Part shown: piece after piece, positions 37,737-46,434 of the stretch
Numbering within the stretch: position 1 is the stretch's first letter
Layout: every line of letters begins with the position of its first letter
From: HT1-32 sp040219025
GTDB lineage: Bacteria; Pseudomonadota; Alphaproteobacteria; Rhodospirillales; HT1-32
Length of the DNA stretch: 64,000 nt
Direction: 5' to 3'
Assembly (NCBI GenBank): GCA_040219025.1
Contig: JAVJTE010000020.1
Location: 62,001 to 126,000 of the forward strand
The notes under the pieces: model-generated
Seen by the model: only the letters and a program-made list of their open reading frames with translations
Told to the model about the DNA's origin: nothing
Database searches by the model: none
Made by a program: the position numbers and the translations under genes

Positions 37737-37756
37737 ATATAAACATATCTTTATAT
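37737..37756. promoter_or_regulatory. Probable operator of the methionine-cycle operon
   Basis: ATATAAACATATCTTTATAT is a near-perfect 20-bp inverted repeat (two mismatched pairs only) in the gap between the ArsR-methyltransferase gene and mlaA. Its AT content differs sharply from the surrounding DNA. Size and symmetry suit an ArsR-family dimer. Position right upstream of the first gene's ribosome binding site fits repression of the metF-metH operon. Confidence 0.65.
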
Positions 37757-37954
37757 GGCGTGCAATATGATTTGAATTGAGCAACGCGACAAATCTGCAA
37801 CAGTGATGCAGCAGAGCATCGCCGGGGGGCATTTTAGGTGTTGGCGAGTTTAACGCCGCTGTGATACCTATCCCCTACTATGACTGCGGAAATAGGCACC
37901 GATTTTGTGTCTGTTAACCTTTCTGCTGGCATAATCAAGGTTGGTTTATTGGCG

Positions 37955-38800
37955 ATGAAACGGGGCCGCACGTCTATGAAGTTCTTGATTCCAAACAATT
38001 ATAATTGGACCAAGTGCCTTGCAGTGGCCGCCATGCTGGTCCTCTCAGCCTGTGCGACACAGCCACCCGCCAACGATCCCGAAGCCGTCGCCGAATATAA
38101 CGAGATCAATGATCCGCTTGAGCCGACGAACCGTGTCATCCTCGAAGCAAACCTGTTTTTTGATGACATCCTGCTGAAGCCGCTCGCGCAGGGCTATCGG
38201 TTCGTTCTCCCCGAGCCTGCCCGCGATGGTATCCGCAACGCCCTCGACAACCTCCGCTCGCCGGTCATTTTGCTGAATGATCTGCTGCAGGGCGAGTGGG
38301 AACGTGCGTTCCAGACCACCATGCGTTTCTGCATCAACACCACCATCGGTATCGGCGGTTTGTTTGATGTTGCCAGCGACCTCGGCCTGAAAAGCCATGA
38401 TGAAGATTTCGGCCAGACTCTCGCTGTCTGGGGTGCCGGTGAAGGTCCGTTCCTGATGCTGCCGCTGTTCGGCCCGTCCAACATTCGTGATGCCGTCGGC
38501 CTTGCCGTCGACAGCTTCAGCAATCCGTTCACCTATTACTTCGATAATATCGGCTATGAATGGGCGAATTACACCCGGACCGGTCTGACCGCACTCGACA
38601 AGCGGTCACGCAATATCGAGCTGCTTGAAGAACTCGAGAAAACGTCGCTCGACTTCTACTCTGCCCTCAGAAACCTGTATCGCCAGCGTCGGGCAGACGA
38701 AATTCTGAACGGTCAGCCTGGCGCCAACACCACCGCTCCGGGCGTCACCTTCCAGTTCGATGATGGCAAGCCCCGGAACGAGACCCTGTTGAAGAACTAG
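37955..38800 (+). CDS. mlaA: MlaA/VacJ outer-membrane lipoprotein
   Basis: 281 residues from ATG at 37955; ATG at 37976 is an alternative and neither has a strong ribosome binding site. The signal peptide ends in lipobox LSAC. The MlaA core starts with NDPLEPTNR and includes RFCINTTIGIGGLFDVA and the channel-helix stretch EDFGQTLAVWGAGEGPFLMLP (key part GQTLAVWG). It should remove mislocalised phospholipids from the outer leaflet of the outer membrane and pass them to MlaC, encoded three bases downstream. The mlaFEDB inner-membrane genes are not in the window. Confidence 0.93.
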   Translation: MKRGRTSMKFLIPNNYNWTKCLAVAAMLVLSACATQPPANDPEAVAEYNEINDPLEPTNRVILEANLFFDDILLKPLAQGYRFVLPEPARDGIRNALDNLRSPVILLNDLLQGEWERAFQTTMRFCINTTIGIGGLFDVASDLGLKSHDEDFGQTLAVWGAGEGPFLMLPLFGPSNIRDAVGLAVDSFSNPFTYYFDNIGYEWANYTRTGLTALDKRSRNIELLEELEKTSLDFYSALRNLYRQRRADEILNGQPGANTTAPGVTFQFDDGKPRNETLLKN

Positions 38801-38803
38801 GCC

Positions 38804-39427
38804 ATGGACATCGTCCTGCGGCCCGCATTTTCCCTGTTCAGAACGGCCATGATGGTTGTTGCGCTGGCATTTGCCGGTGCTTCCGGCACCGCGGCCGCGG
38901 CCAGTCCGGAGCAGTTCATCGATAATCTGGCCCGTCAGGCCATCGCCGTCACCAGCCAGAATTTGCCCCAGCCCCAGAAAATCGAACAGTTCCGTACCCT
39001 GTTGAATCAGAATTTCAATGTTCAGGGCATCGGACAGTTTGTTCTCGGCCGCTACTGGCGTGCCGCCACAGACGCGGAACGCGCCGAATATCTCCGGCTG
39101 TTTGAAGACTATATCGTTCATTCCTACGCCAAACGGTTTGACGCCTATCAGGGCGAACAGCTCAAGGTAAGCGGCTCGCGGCAGGACCCTGCTTCCGGCT
39201 CTGTCATGGTCGGCTCTGTCCTTCAGGCACCGGGTGGTGGCGAGCCGGTCCGGATCGACTGGCAGGTACAACCGGCCGGCAGCAGCTATCAGGTTGTCGA
39301 TGTCGTCGTCGAGGGCGTCAGCATGGGTGTGACCCAGCGGTCGGAATTCGCCTCCGTCATCCGGCGCGGCGGCGGCAAGGTCGAGACCATCATCGCCGCC
39401 CTGAAGAAGATCCTGTCGCACATATAG
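38804..39427 (+). CDS. mlaC: MlaC periplasmic phospholipid-binding protein
   Basis: 207-residue exported carrier of the Ttg2D/MlaC family. A signal peptide spans about residues 1-32 (ending AAAASPE). The mature part has the family core NFNVQGIGQFVLGRYWRAA near residue 69-87 and ends with GVSMGVTQRSEFASVI near 167-182. It should bind phospholipid tails and shuttle between MlaA and the MlaFEDB complex. It starts three bases after the mlaA stop, so both form an operon. Confidence 0.93.
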   Translation: MDIVLRPAFSLFRTAMMVVALAFAGASGTAAAASPEQFIDNLARQAIAVTSQNLPQPQKIEQFRTLLNQNFNVQGIGQFVLGRYWRAATDAERAEYLRLFEDYIVHSYAKRFDAYQGEQLKVSGSRQDPASGSVMVGSVLQAPGGGEPVRIDWQVQPAGSSYQVVDVVVEGVSMGVTQRSEFASVIRRGGGKVETIIAALKKILSHI

Positions 39428-39515
39428 CACTGCCCGGGCCGCTCTGACGTGCCCGCTACATCTCGCCTGTCCCCCGCAAGAACAGATTTTTCACTTGATC
39501 GAAACTCATGTCCGG

Positions 39516-39539
39516 TTAAATTGAACATTGTTTATTTAA
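39516..39539. promoter_or_regulatory. Inverted repeat upstream of the TetR gene
   Basis: TTAAAT (39516-39521) and ATTTAA (39534-39539) flank a 12-base spacer, giving a 24-base AT-rich site ending 10 bases before the TetR ATG. TetR proteins usually bind such sites and repress their own operon. The match is short, so chance is possible. Confidence 0.4.
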
Positions 39540-39549
39540 TGGTGACGCC

Positions 39550-40164
39550 ATGGGAAGACGATCAGATCACAGCCGCGACGAACTCTATGTCATGGCCCTC
39601 GATGCTGCGGAGACCATTGTTCGCGAAGACGGCCTGCCCGCACTGACCGCCCGCAAGGTTGCGGCACGAATCGGCTATACGGCCGGTACGCTCTATAACC
39701 TGTTCCGCAATCAGGATGATCTCGTCATACATCTGAACGCACGGACGCTGACCTGTCTCGATACGGAATTGCGCCAGATCAGAAGAACCGGCGATCCCCA
39801 AGCCGATATCCTGGCCCTCGGGCGGGCCTATGTCAGTTTCATCAGCGGGAATGTGAGACTCTGGCATGTCCTGTTCGATCACCGGCTGGCAGCCGGGCAG
39901 GAACTTCCGGACTGGTATTCTGCCCGCATCGACCGGATGATGGGCGTGGTGGAAGATGCCCTGACCCCCCTGTTTCCTGCCGATGCGTTTGCGGACCGGC
40001 GATCTGCCGCCCGCCTGCTCTGGAGCGCGGTCCACGGTGTCTGCTCGCTGTCGACCAGCGGCAAACTTGGCATTGTGACCGATGTTCCCCTGACAGAGGC
40101 CGTCGACAGACTGGTCACTGTACTGCTGGCCGGCATGGCAACCACCGGCACGGAGATGAGCTGA
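39550..40164 (+). CDS. TetR/AcrR-family transcriptional regulator
   Basis: 204-residue repressor. The N-terminal helix-turn-helix (about 10-58) reads ALTARKVAARIGYTAGTLYNLFRN in its two key parts ARKVAARIGY and GTLYNLFRN. The C-terminal ligand domain resembles the WHG type (LWSAVHGVCSL near 158). Its TGA overlaps the ATG of the LplT-PlsC-Aas gene by one base (TGATG), so it most likely controls that gene in response to a fatty acid or acyl-CoA. Confidence 0.88.
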   Translation: MGRRSDHSRDELYVMALDAAETIVREDGLPALTARKVAARIGYTAGTLYNLFRNQDDLVIHLNARTLTCLDTELRQIRRTGDPQADILALGRAYVSFISGNVRLWHVLFDHRLAAGQELPDWYSARIDRMMGVVEDALTPLFPADAFADRRSAARLLWSAVHGVCSLSTSGKLGIVTDVPLTEAVDRLVTVLLAGMATTGTEMS

Positions 40165-43100
40165 TGCCGATACTTCTGACTGCCCGGCGCTTCCTGCCGC
40201 TGTTCGTCGCCCAGTTTCTCGGCGCGGCAAATGACAACTTTTTCAAGAACGCTCTGCTGGTGCTGGTGGTCTTCCGGCTTGCCGGGGAGGCAGGTGCCAA
40301 TGGCAGCGAGATCGTCAATATTGCGGCAGCCCTGTTTATACTGCCATTCTTTCTGTTCTCTGCCCTTGCCGGGCAGTTGGCTGACAGAATGTCGAAATCG
40401 CGCCTGATTGGCCGGATCAAGCTCGCTGAGATCTTTGTCATGGGCCTGGGCGTCGCGGCCTTCCTGTCCGGTGACATAGGGATCATGCTGGGCGTTCTGT
40501 TTCTGATGGGAACCCAGTCTGCCTTCTTTGGTCCTGCGAAATACGCCATTCTGCCGGAACTGCTGGCCGAAAAAGAGCTGGTCGCCGGCAACGCCCTGAT
40601 CGAGGCCGGTACCTTCCTCGCTATCCTCGCCGGGACCATTGCCGCCGGGCTGATCATCCTGACCGACAACGGAATTACCCTGTCGGCGACCATCATCATG
40701 GTGCTGGCCGTCACCGGCTGGGCAGCCAGTCGTGCGATCCCCGCGACCGCTGCACAAAACCCGGGGATGAAGATCAGCTATGATCTGGCCGGTCAGACCA
40801 TCCGCATCCTGCGGCAGGCAGCGCGAAACCGTTCCGTCTTTCTGTCAATTCTCGGCATCAGCTGGTTCTGGCTGGTCGGTGCCACATTCCTTGCCCAGTT
40901 TCCGGCCTTCTCCCGCGACGTGGTTGGCGGTGACGAAACTGTTGTCACCCTGTTCCTGACCACGTTCTCTGTTGGTATCGCCCTTGGTTCGGCGATCTGT
41001 GCCCGTCTGACCCGTGGCGAGATTTCTGCCCGGCTGACCCCTTTCGGGGCGATTGGTATCTCAGTCTTCGCAATCGACCTCTGGCTGACGTCACGCGGAT
41101 TGTCGCAGCCGGAAGAAGGCCTGATCGCTGCTACCGAGTTCATCCGCTCTCCCGACGCTATCCGGCTGCTGATCGACCTGACCGGCCTCGCCGTCGCCGG
41201 CGGCATCTTCATCGTGCCGCTCTATGCCATCCTGCAGGCCCGCAGCGGCAATGCCGACCGGGCGCGGATGATCGCCGCCAACAATATCCTGAACGCCCTG
41301 TTCATGGTTGCCGGTGCGCTGGCCGCCGGGGCGGCACTGGCAGCAGGCCGCAATATTACCGATCTGTTCCTGGGAATCGGCGTCCTGAATGCCATTGTCG
41401 CTCTCTGTGTCTGCCGGCTGATGCCTGCTGAAATGCTGCGGGCCGCCATGCAGGCTATCCTCAAGATGCTTTACCGGGTGCGGATCACCGGCCTCGACAA
41501 CATCGCCAAAGCCGGGCCCCGGGCCGTGATCGTGGTCAATCACGTCTCATTTCTCGATGGCCTGCTGCTGGCCGCCTTCCTGCCCGGCAATCCGGTCTTT
41601 GCGATCAACACACATATCGCCCGGCGCTGGTGGGCAAAACCGTTCCTTTCGCTGGTCGATGCGTTCCCGCTGGACCCCACCAACCCGATGGCAATGAAAA
41701 CTCTGGTCGCAGAGGTCAAAAAGGACCGTCATTGCGTCATCTTCCCGGAAGGCCGGATTACCGTCACCGGTGCCCTGATGAAGGTCTATGAGGGGCCGGG
41801 GCTGGTTGCCGACAAGGCCGATGCTATGGTTGTGCCCGTGCGCATTGACGGTGCCCAGTACACACCCCTGTCACGGCTGAAAGGCAAGATGCGGCTGCGC
41901 TGGTTTCCGAAGGTGTGCCTTGTCGTGCTGGAGCCGCGCCAGTTTGAGCTCTCCGAAGATCTGGTTGGTCGCAACCGCCGGCGGGCCGCCGCGGACAAGC
42001 TGTATGACGTGATGGCCCGCATGGTGTTCGAGACCTGTGACACCGATACCAATCTGTTCAATGCCCTGCTGACGGCACGCCGGATTCATGGCGGTAAACA
42101 CGAAGTTCTGGAAGATACAGAACGCCGGCCGATGAGCTACCGGTGGCTGACCACCGCCGCCCTGGCGCTGGCCCGGCCGCTGGCCCGTCTGGCGGCGCAG
42201 GACAAATGCATCGGTGTCATGCTGCCGAATGCTTCGGCTGCGGTCGTCACCTTCTTCGCCCTGCAGTCAATCCGCCGCACCCCGGCAATGCTCAACTTCT
42301 CCACCGGCCTGTCCAACATGCTGCAGGGCTGCAAAACCGCCGGAATTGATGTGGTCATTACGTCGCGCCGCTTTGTCGAGTTGGCGAAGATGGAGGAAAC
42401 CGTGGCGGGTCTGGAGAAGCAGGTTCGCATCGTCTATCTGGAAGATCTGGCGACGGAGATCGGCAGCGCCACGAAGCTGGGTGCGGCCATCCGTTCCGGC
42501 CTCTACCGTCTCGGTTTCGGGAAAAGCCGGGCCGCCGCCGATGACCCCGCCGTCATCCTGTTCACCTCCGGTTCGGCGGGCTCGCCGAAGGGCGTTGTCC
42601 TGTCGCACCGCAACCTGCTGGCCAACCGCTATCAGATGGGTGCCGTGCTGGATTTCAATCCGACAGACATCGTCTTCAACGCCTTGCCCCTGTTCCACTC
42701 CTTTGGCATGACCGGGGGCATGCTGCTGCCGCTGCTGTCGGGGGTGAAGACTTTCGTCTATCCCTCGCCGCTGCATTACCGGGTCGTCCCGGCGCTGGTC
42801 TATGACACCAATGCGACGATCATGTTCGGGACCGATACGTTCCTCAGCGGCTATGCCCGGTCGGCTCACGCCTATGATTTCTACAGCCTGCGCTATGTCT
42901 TCGCGGGCGCAGAGAAAGTGCGGGATGAAACACGCCGGAACTGGTCCGAGCGGTTCGGCATCCGCATTCTCGAAGGCTATGGTGCGACGGAAACCGCGCC
43001 GGTGATCGCGGCAAATACGCCGATGCATTACCGGGCCGGGTCCGTTGGCCGCATTCTGCCGGGGATCGACTGGCGGCTGGCGGACGTGCCGGGCGTCGAT

Positions 43101-43577
43101 GATGGCGGCAAGCTGCATGTCCGCGGTCCGAACATCATGCTGGGTTACCTGAAATCAGACAAACCGGGTGATCTGCAGCCCCCGCCGGAAGATGAGTATG
43201 ACACCGGCGATATTGTCAGGGTCAGTGATGACGGGTTCGTCACCATCATTGGCCGCGCCAAGCGCTTCGCCAAGATTGCCGGCGAGATGATCGCGCTGAA
43301 CGCCGTGGAAAACCATGTCTCGCAACTCTGGCCGGACCACGCCCATGCGGTGGTCAGCATCAGCGACCAGAAGAAGGGCGAGGCGCTGGTGCTGATCACC
43401 GAGAAGAAGTCTGCCGCAAAGAAAACCCTGTCGGATTTCATCCGCAAACAGGGCGGCACCGAACTGATGGTTCCGAAACAGATCATCCACCGTGATGAGC
43501 TGCCCGTTCTCGGCACCGGCAAGCTGGATTATGTCTCATTAGGGAAGATAGCCGCAGGCGAGGATGAAGCCGCCTGA
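40164..43577 (+). CDS. Three-domain MFS-acyltransferase-acyl-ACP synthetase (LplT-PlsC-Aas fusion)
   Basis: 1137-residue protein. Residues 1-400 are an MFS-like lysophospholipid flippase (LplT type, N-terminus ARRFLPLFVAQFLGAANDN with core FLGAANDNFFKN). Residues about 420-620 are a PlsC-type acyltransferase with the HxxxxD box NHVSFLDG and the FPEGR motif. Residues about 650-1137 are an AMP-binding acyl-ACP/acyl-CoA synthetase with FTSGSAGSPKGV and GYGATETAP. In E. coli LplT and Aas are separate genes; here transport, activation and re-acylation of lysophospholipids are on one chain. Such fusions are known in other Proteobacteria. The TetR gene directly upstream overlaps by one base. Confidence 0.93.
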   Translation: MPILLTARRFLPLFVAQFLGAANDNFFKNALLVLVVFRLAGEAGANGSEIVNIAAALFILPFFLFSALAGQLADRMSKSRLIGRIKLAEIFVMGLGVAAFLSGDIGIMLGVLFLMGTQSAFFGPAKYAILPELLAEKELVAGNALIEAGTFLAILAGTIAAGLIILTDNGITLSATIIMVLAVTGWAASRAIPATAAQNPGMKISYDLAGQTIRILRQAARNRSVFLSILGISWFWLVGATFLAQFPAFSRDVVGGDETVVTLFLTTFSVGIALGSAICARLTRGEISARLTPFGAIGISVFAIDLWLTSRGLSQPEEGLIAATEFIRSPDAIRLLIDLTGLAVAGGIFIVPLYAILQARSGNADRARMIAANNILNALFMVAGALAAGAALAAGRNITDLFLGIGVLNAIVALCVCRLMPAEMLRAAMQAILKMLYRVRITGLDNIAKAGPRAVIVVNHVSFLDGLLLAAFLPGNPVFAINTHIARRWWAKPFLSLVDAFPLDPTNPMAMKTLVAEVKKDRHCVIFPEGRITVTGALMKVYEGPGLVADKADAMVVPVRIDGAQYTPLSRLKGKMRLRWFPKVCLVVLEPRQFELSEDLVGRNRRRAAADKLYDVMARMVFETCDTDTNLFNALLTARRIHGGKHEVLEDTERRPMSYRWLTTAALALARPLARLAAQDKCIGVMLPNASAAVVTFFALQSIRRTPAMLNFSTGLSNMLQGCKTAGIDVVITSRRFVELAKMEETVAGLEKQVRIVYLEDLATEIGSATKLGAAIRSGLYRLGFGKSRAAADDPAVILFTSGSAGSPKGVVLSHRNLLANRYQMGAVLDFNPTDIVFNALPLFHSFGMTGGMLLPLLSGVKTFVYPSPLHYRVVPALVYDTNATIMFGTDTFLSGYARSAHAYDFYSLRYVFAGAEKVRDETRRNWSERFGIRILEGYGATETAPVIAANTPMHYRAGSVGRILPGIDWRLADVPGVDDGGKLHVRGPNIMLGYLKSDKPGDLQPPPEDEYDTGDIVRVSDDGFVTIIGRAKRFAKIAGEMIALNAVENHVSQLWPDHAHAVVSISDQKKGEALVLITEKKSAAKKTLSDFIRKQGGTELMVPKQIIHRDELPVLGTGKLDYVSLGKIAAGEDEAA

Positions 43578-43601
43578 ACGCCCGCCCCCGGACCGCACGA
43601 T

Positions 43602-44372
43602 CTAGTCTGAAGTGACCAGATCCAGCCCCGGTATCTCGGTGAAGCCGCGACGGGCTTTCATGTCGTCGAAGGCCCGGCGCTTGGCCTCACGGGAACGGTA
43701 GGCATGTTCACGCATCAGGGCTTCGACCCGGGCACCCTCGCCACGGATCAGCGCCTGCAGGATCTTTTCATGCTCGTCATGGCTGGTCCGCACCGCCGAC
43801 AGCATCAGGTCGGGTGCGTGCAGGTTGAAGGCCAGCGCCCCGGCCGAAGCCAGCGGGATCCGGTCATTGGTTTCAATCGCCTTGGCCAGCGCCGCATTCC
43901 CGCTGGCTTCAACAATGATGTCGTGAAAACTGACATTCAGCCGGGTCCATTCCGCCGTATCCTCATAGGACAGATAACCCTTCTCGATAATCCCGGCACT
44001 GCCCGCAATGCAGGCTTCCAGCTCCTGCCGGTATGCGGCTGTGAGGCCTCGCTCCGCCACCAGCCTTGCCGCCATGCCTTCCAGCACGCCCCGGGTATCG
44101 ATGGCATCGGCGACCTCGTCGATGGAAAAGGCACGGACCGCAAACCCGCGCCGGCTGGCACCGGTCAGCAGGCCCTCCTGCTCCAGGATGTTCAGCGCCA
44201 GGCGTACCGGCGTGCGCGAGACGCCAAGCTGTGCCGAGACCGGGATTTCCGCAATCCGCTCCCCCGGCTGGAAAGCGCCGGAGAGAATCATGTCACGCAG
44301 CTTCAGGGTCACGAATTCAAGGTTCGTTCCGCCACGGTCTCCCGGCTGCTGGATATCTGGTGAAGAGGTCAT
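43602..44372 (-). CDS. GntR-family (FadR/FCD subfamily) transcriptional regulator
   Basis: 256-residue regulator. The winged helix (about 18-85) contains RIAEIPVSAQLGVSRTPVRLALNIL, whose key part is LGVSRTPVRLAL, typical of GntR. The FCD ligand domain (about 95-235) shows FHDIIVEASGN and DEHEKILQALIRGEG, with metal-binding histidines. These proteins sense carboxylic acids and control their catabolism. No catabolic gene is adjacent on the same strand, so its target is unclear; the large acyltransferase gene ends convergently 24 bases away. Confidence 0.88.
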   Translation of the reverse strand: MTSSPDIQQPGDRGGTNLEFVTLKLRDMILSGAFQPGERIAEIPVSAQLGVSRTPVRLALNILEQEGLLTGASRRGFAVRAFSIDEVADAIDTRGVLEGMAARLVAERGLTAAYRQELEACIAGSAGIIEKGYLSYEDTAEWTRLNVSFHDIIVEASGNAALAKAIETNDRIPLASAGALAFNLHAPDLMLSAVRTSHDEHEKILQALIRGEGARVEALMREHAYRSREAKRRAFDDMKARRGFTEIPGLDLVTSD

Positions 44373-44434
44373 GTTACTCTCTATCCTGCGGGCCTTGAGA
44401 ATACAATATCCGGAGTAGCGGCACCATCATGGCA

Positions 44435-46390
44435 TCATGCCGGCAGGCGGCATTCGACCATCAGCCCGTGACGTTCACGGTCGCGCACGGTGACGCTGCC
44501 GCCATGCAGTTCGACGAACTTGCGGACAATGGTCATGCCAAGTCCGGTTGCCGGGCTGTCGCCCGCCCCGTCCCGGGAGCCCGTGAAACTGCCGAACAGG
44601 TCTTCCGGGCTGCGCCCCTGCAGGCCCTGCCCCGTATCCCCGACCGCCAGTACCAGCGAGCCTTCATCGTCGTCTTCCCGCCAGGCGGTGATCGAGACCC
44701 GGCCACCGGGAGGCGTCATTGCCAGCGCATTGCAGACGAGATTGTAGAGCGCCTGCTGCATGCGGCGTTCATCCACCGGCAGCCAGCCGATATCCGGCAT
44801 GACATCAAACGACAGGGCGATCCGGCGCCGGTCGGCCAGCGCCCGGGTCCGGTTCGTGACGCCGACGACCAGGGCATGAATGTCGACCCGGCTGATCTCC
44901 AGATCGGCCTGACCCGCCTCGACGACGGCCAGATCGAGAATATCATCGACCAGCGATGTCAGCTCGCGGCTGGACCGCAGAATCGCGTCGGCATAGTCCA
45001 GCTGTCGCCCCTGCAACTTGCCGAACATTCCGTCCCGCAGAACTTCCGCAAAGCCTTGCAGGGCGGTCAGCGGGGTCCGGACCTCGTGCGAAACATTGGC
45101 AATGAATTCCGACTTCAGCCGGTCGGCAGCGGCAAAGGCCTCGGCCCGGTCTTCAAGCGCGGCCTGCATCTGCACATCACTGGTGACATCCAGCAGCGAC
45201 AGCAGAATCGCCCCGTCCGGCAGCGGGACCGCCAGCGCATCAAACGACCGCCCGTCACTGAAGTTCAGTCGCAACCGGCCTTCCTGACGCTCGGACAGAC
45301 AGGACAGCAACAAATGGCGTACTGCCGCGTGATCCGCTGCATCCGCCATGACCGACCGCAAGCTGTCGAGAAAATCATCAAAATGCGGGGGAACCTCTCC
45401 CTCCCCATGGCCCTCCCCATGGCCCTCCCCCGAACCGGTTGCAAAGCCAGGCCAGGTTTCGCGCAGGCGGGCATTGGTCAGCAGCACCCGCCCGTCCTCG
45501 CCAAACAGCACCGCCCCTTCAAACAGGTTATCCAGTGTCTTCTGCTGTACAGCGGCGACCGCGTTCAGCGAAATCTGCAGGTCCAGCCGGGCGGTCTGGT
45601 CCTCGTACAGAAAACACCGTCCGCCATCTCCCCCGTCGACCACCAGCCGGCGCAGTACCCGCCCGTCCGGCAGATAGAGCTTCCGGTCCTCCGGGGTTGC
45701 GCCGGGCTGAAACAGGGCCAGCTCGCCATCACGGAAAGCCCGGAAATCGACCTGCTCCTCAATCTGCCGGGTGGCCCGGAGATGATCCAGCAGCCTGAAA
45801 TAACGCGGCCGGCTGGCAACAAATTCCGTATCCAGACCGAACATGCTGTGGAATGTCCGGTTAGCGGCAACCAGACTGGTGGTTTCGTCAAACCGGGCCC
45901 AGGCCAGATCCAGCGCGTCGAACTGCAGCGCCGGAGACAAATCACCCCCGGCCGGATCCGCAGGAGACAGGTCAGCAGAGGACAGAGGTGGCGCTTCCGC
46001 AACCCTGTCAGGCCGTTCGAACCGGGCACTGAACAGGGTCAGGTCGCCATCCGAGCGCCGGAGCAGTGTCAGCGTTCCCTCACCGTCCGACAGATCATAG
46101 ATATCCTCGTCGTTCTCTCCCAGCAGATCAGCCGACAGCAGCCGCAGCCCCTCTGCCATCTGCGGCGAAAGTGCTGTAAATGCCTCATTCTCGCCGATCA
46201 TCCGGCCATCCGAATCCATTGCCCATGCCGGGTTCATATTGGCGGCCAGCGCCAGCGCCATCGCCCCCTGCGCCGGGGCGGACGATGCCACAGCCGCAGG
46301 ATCAGGCCGTGAGGCCACCGGCAACGGTTCAGGATCGCTGTGCGGCAGGCTGCCGCGGACTGAGTCAAAAAGGCTGAAGCGTCTGTTCAT
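44435..46390 (-). CDS. Cytoplasmic PAS-domain sensor histidine kinase
   Basis: 651-residue kinase without membrane helices. An N-terminal region with PAS-like segments (about 45-380, including PAWAMDSDGRMIGENEAF and LFGEDGRVLLTNARL) precedes the phospho-acceptor motif VSHEVRTPLTAL near 434 and an ATP-binding domain with NLVCNALAMTPPGG, GDTGQGLQG and a G2 region GLGMTIVRKF. The linker near residue 320-330 holds a tandem GEGH repeat encoded by a 12-bp direct repeat. It lies 44 bases downstream of the chvG-like gene and may be co-transcribed, but no own response regulator is present. Confidence 0.9.
   Translation of the reverse strand: MNRRFSLFDSVRGSLPHSDPEPLPVASRPDPAAVASSAPAQGAMALALAANMNPAWAMDSDGRMIGENEAFTALSPQMAEGLRLLSADLLGENDEDIYDLSDGEGTLTLLRRSDGDLTLFSARFERPDRVAEAPPLSSADLSPADPAGGDLSPALQFDALDLAWARFDETTSLVAANRTFHSMFGLDTEFVASRPRYFRLLDHLRATRQIEEQVDFRAFRDGELALFQPGATPEDRKLYLPDGRVLRRLVVDGGDGGRCFLYEDQTARLDLQISLNAVAAVQQKTLDNLFEGAVLFGEDGRVLLTNARLRETWPGFATGSGEGHGEGHGEGEVPPHFDDFLDSLRSVMADAADHAAVRHLLLSCLSERQEGRLRLNFSDGRSFDALAVPLPDGAILLSLLDVTSDVQMQAALEDRAEAFAAADRLKSEFIANVSHEVRTPLTALQGFAEVLRDGMFGKLQGRQLDYADAILRSSRELTSLVDDILDLAVVEAGQADLEISRVDIHALVVGVTNRTRALADRRRIALSFDVMPDIGWLPVDERRMQQALYNLVCNALAMTPPGGRVSITAWREDDDEGSLVLAVGDTGQGLQGRSPEDLFGSFTGSRDGAGDSPATGLGMTIVRKFVELHGGSVTVRDRERHGLMVECRLPA
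45399..45430. repeat. 12-bp tandem repeat inside the PAS kinase gene
   Basis: The unit CCCTCCCCATGG occurs as two full copies (45399-45410 and 45411-45422) plus 8 bases of a third. It keeps the reading frame and encodes Gly-Glu-Gly-His repeats in a linker before the kinase core. Such repeats can gain or lose copies by slippage without frameshift. Confidence 0.8.
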
Positions 46391-46434
46391 GGCATCATGA
46401 TAGCGCAGATATCACCCGGCGCATGCGGGATTTC

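Noticed and set aside
44429..46312. 627-codon plus-strand open frame opposite the PAS kinase
   Set aside because: The kinase motifs on the minus strand are unambiguous; the plus-strand product is Q/R/P-rich without domains.
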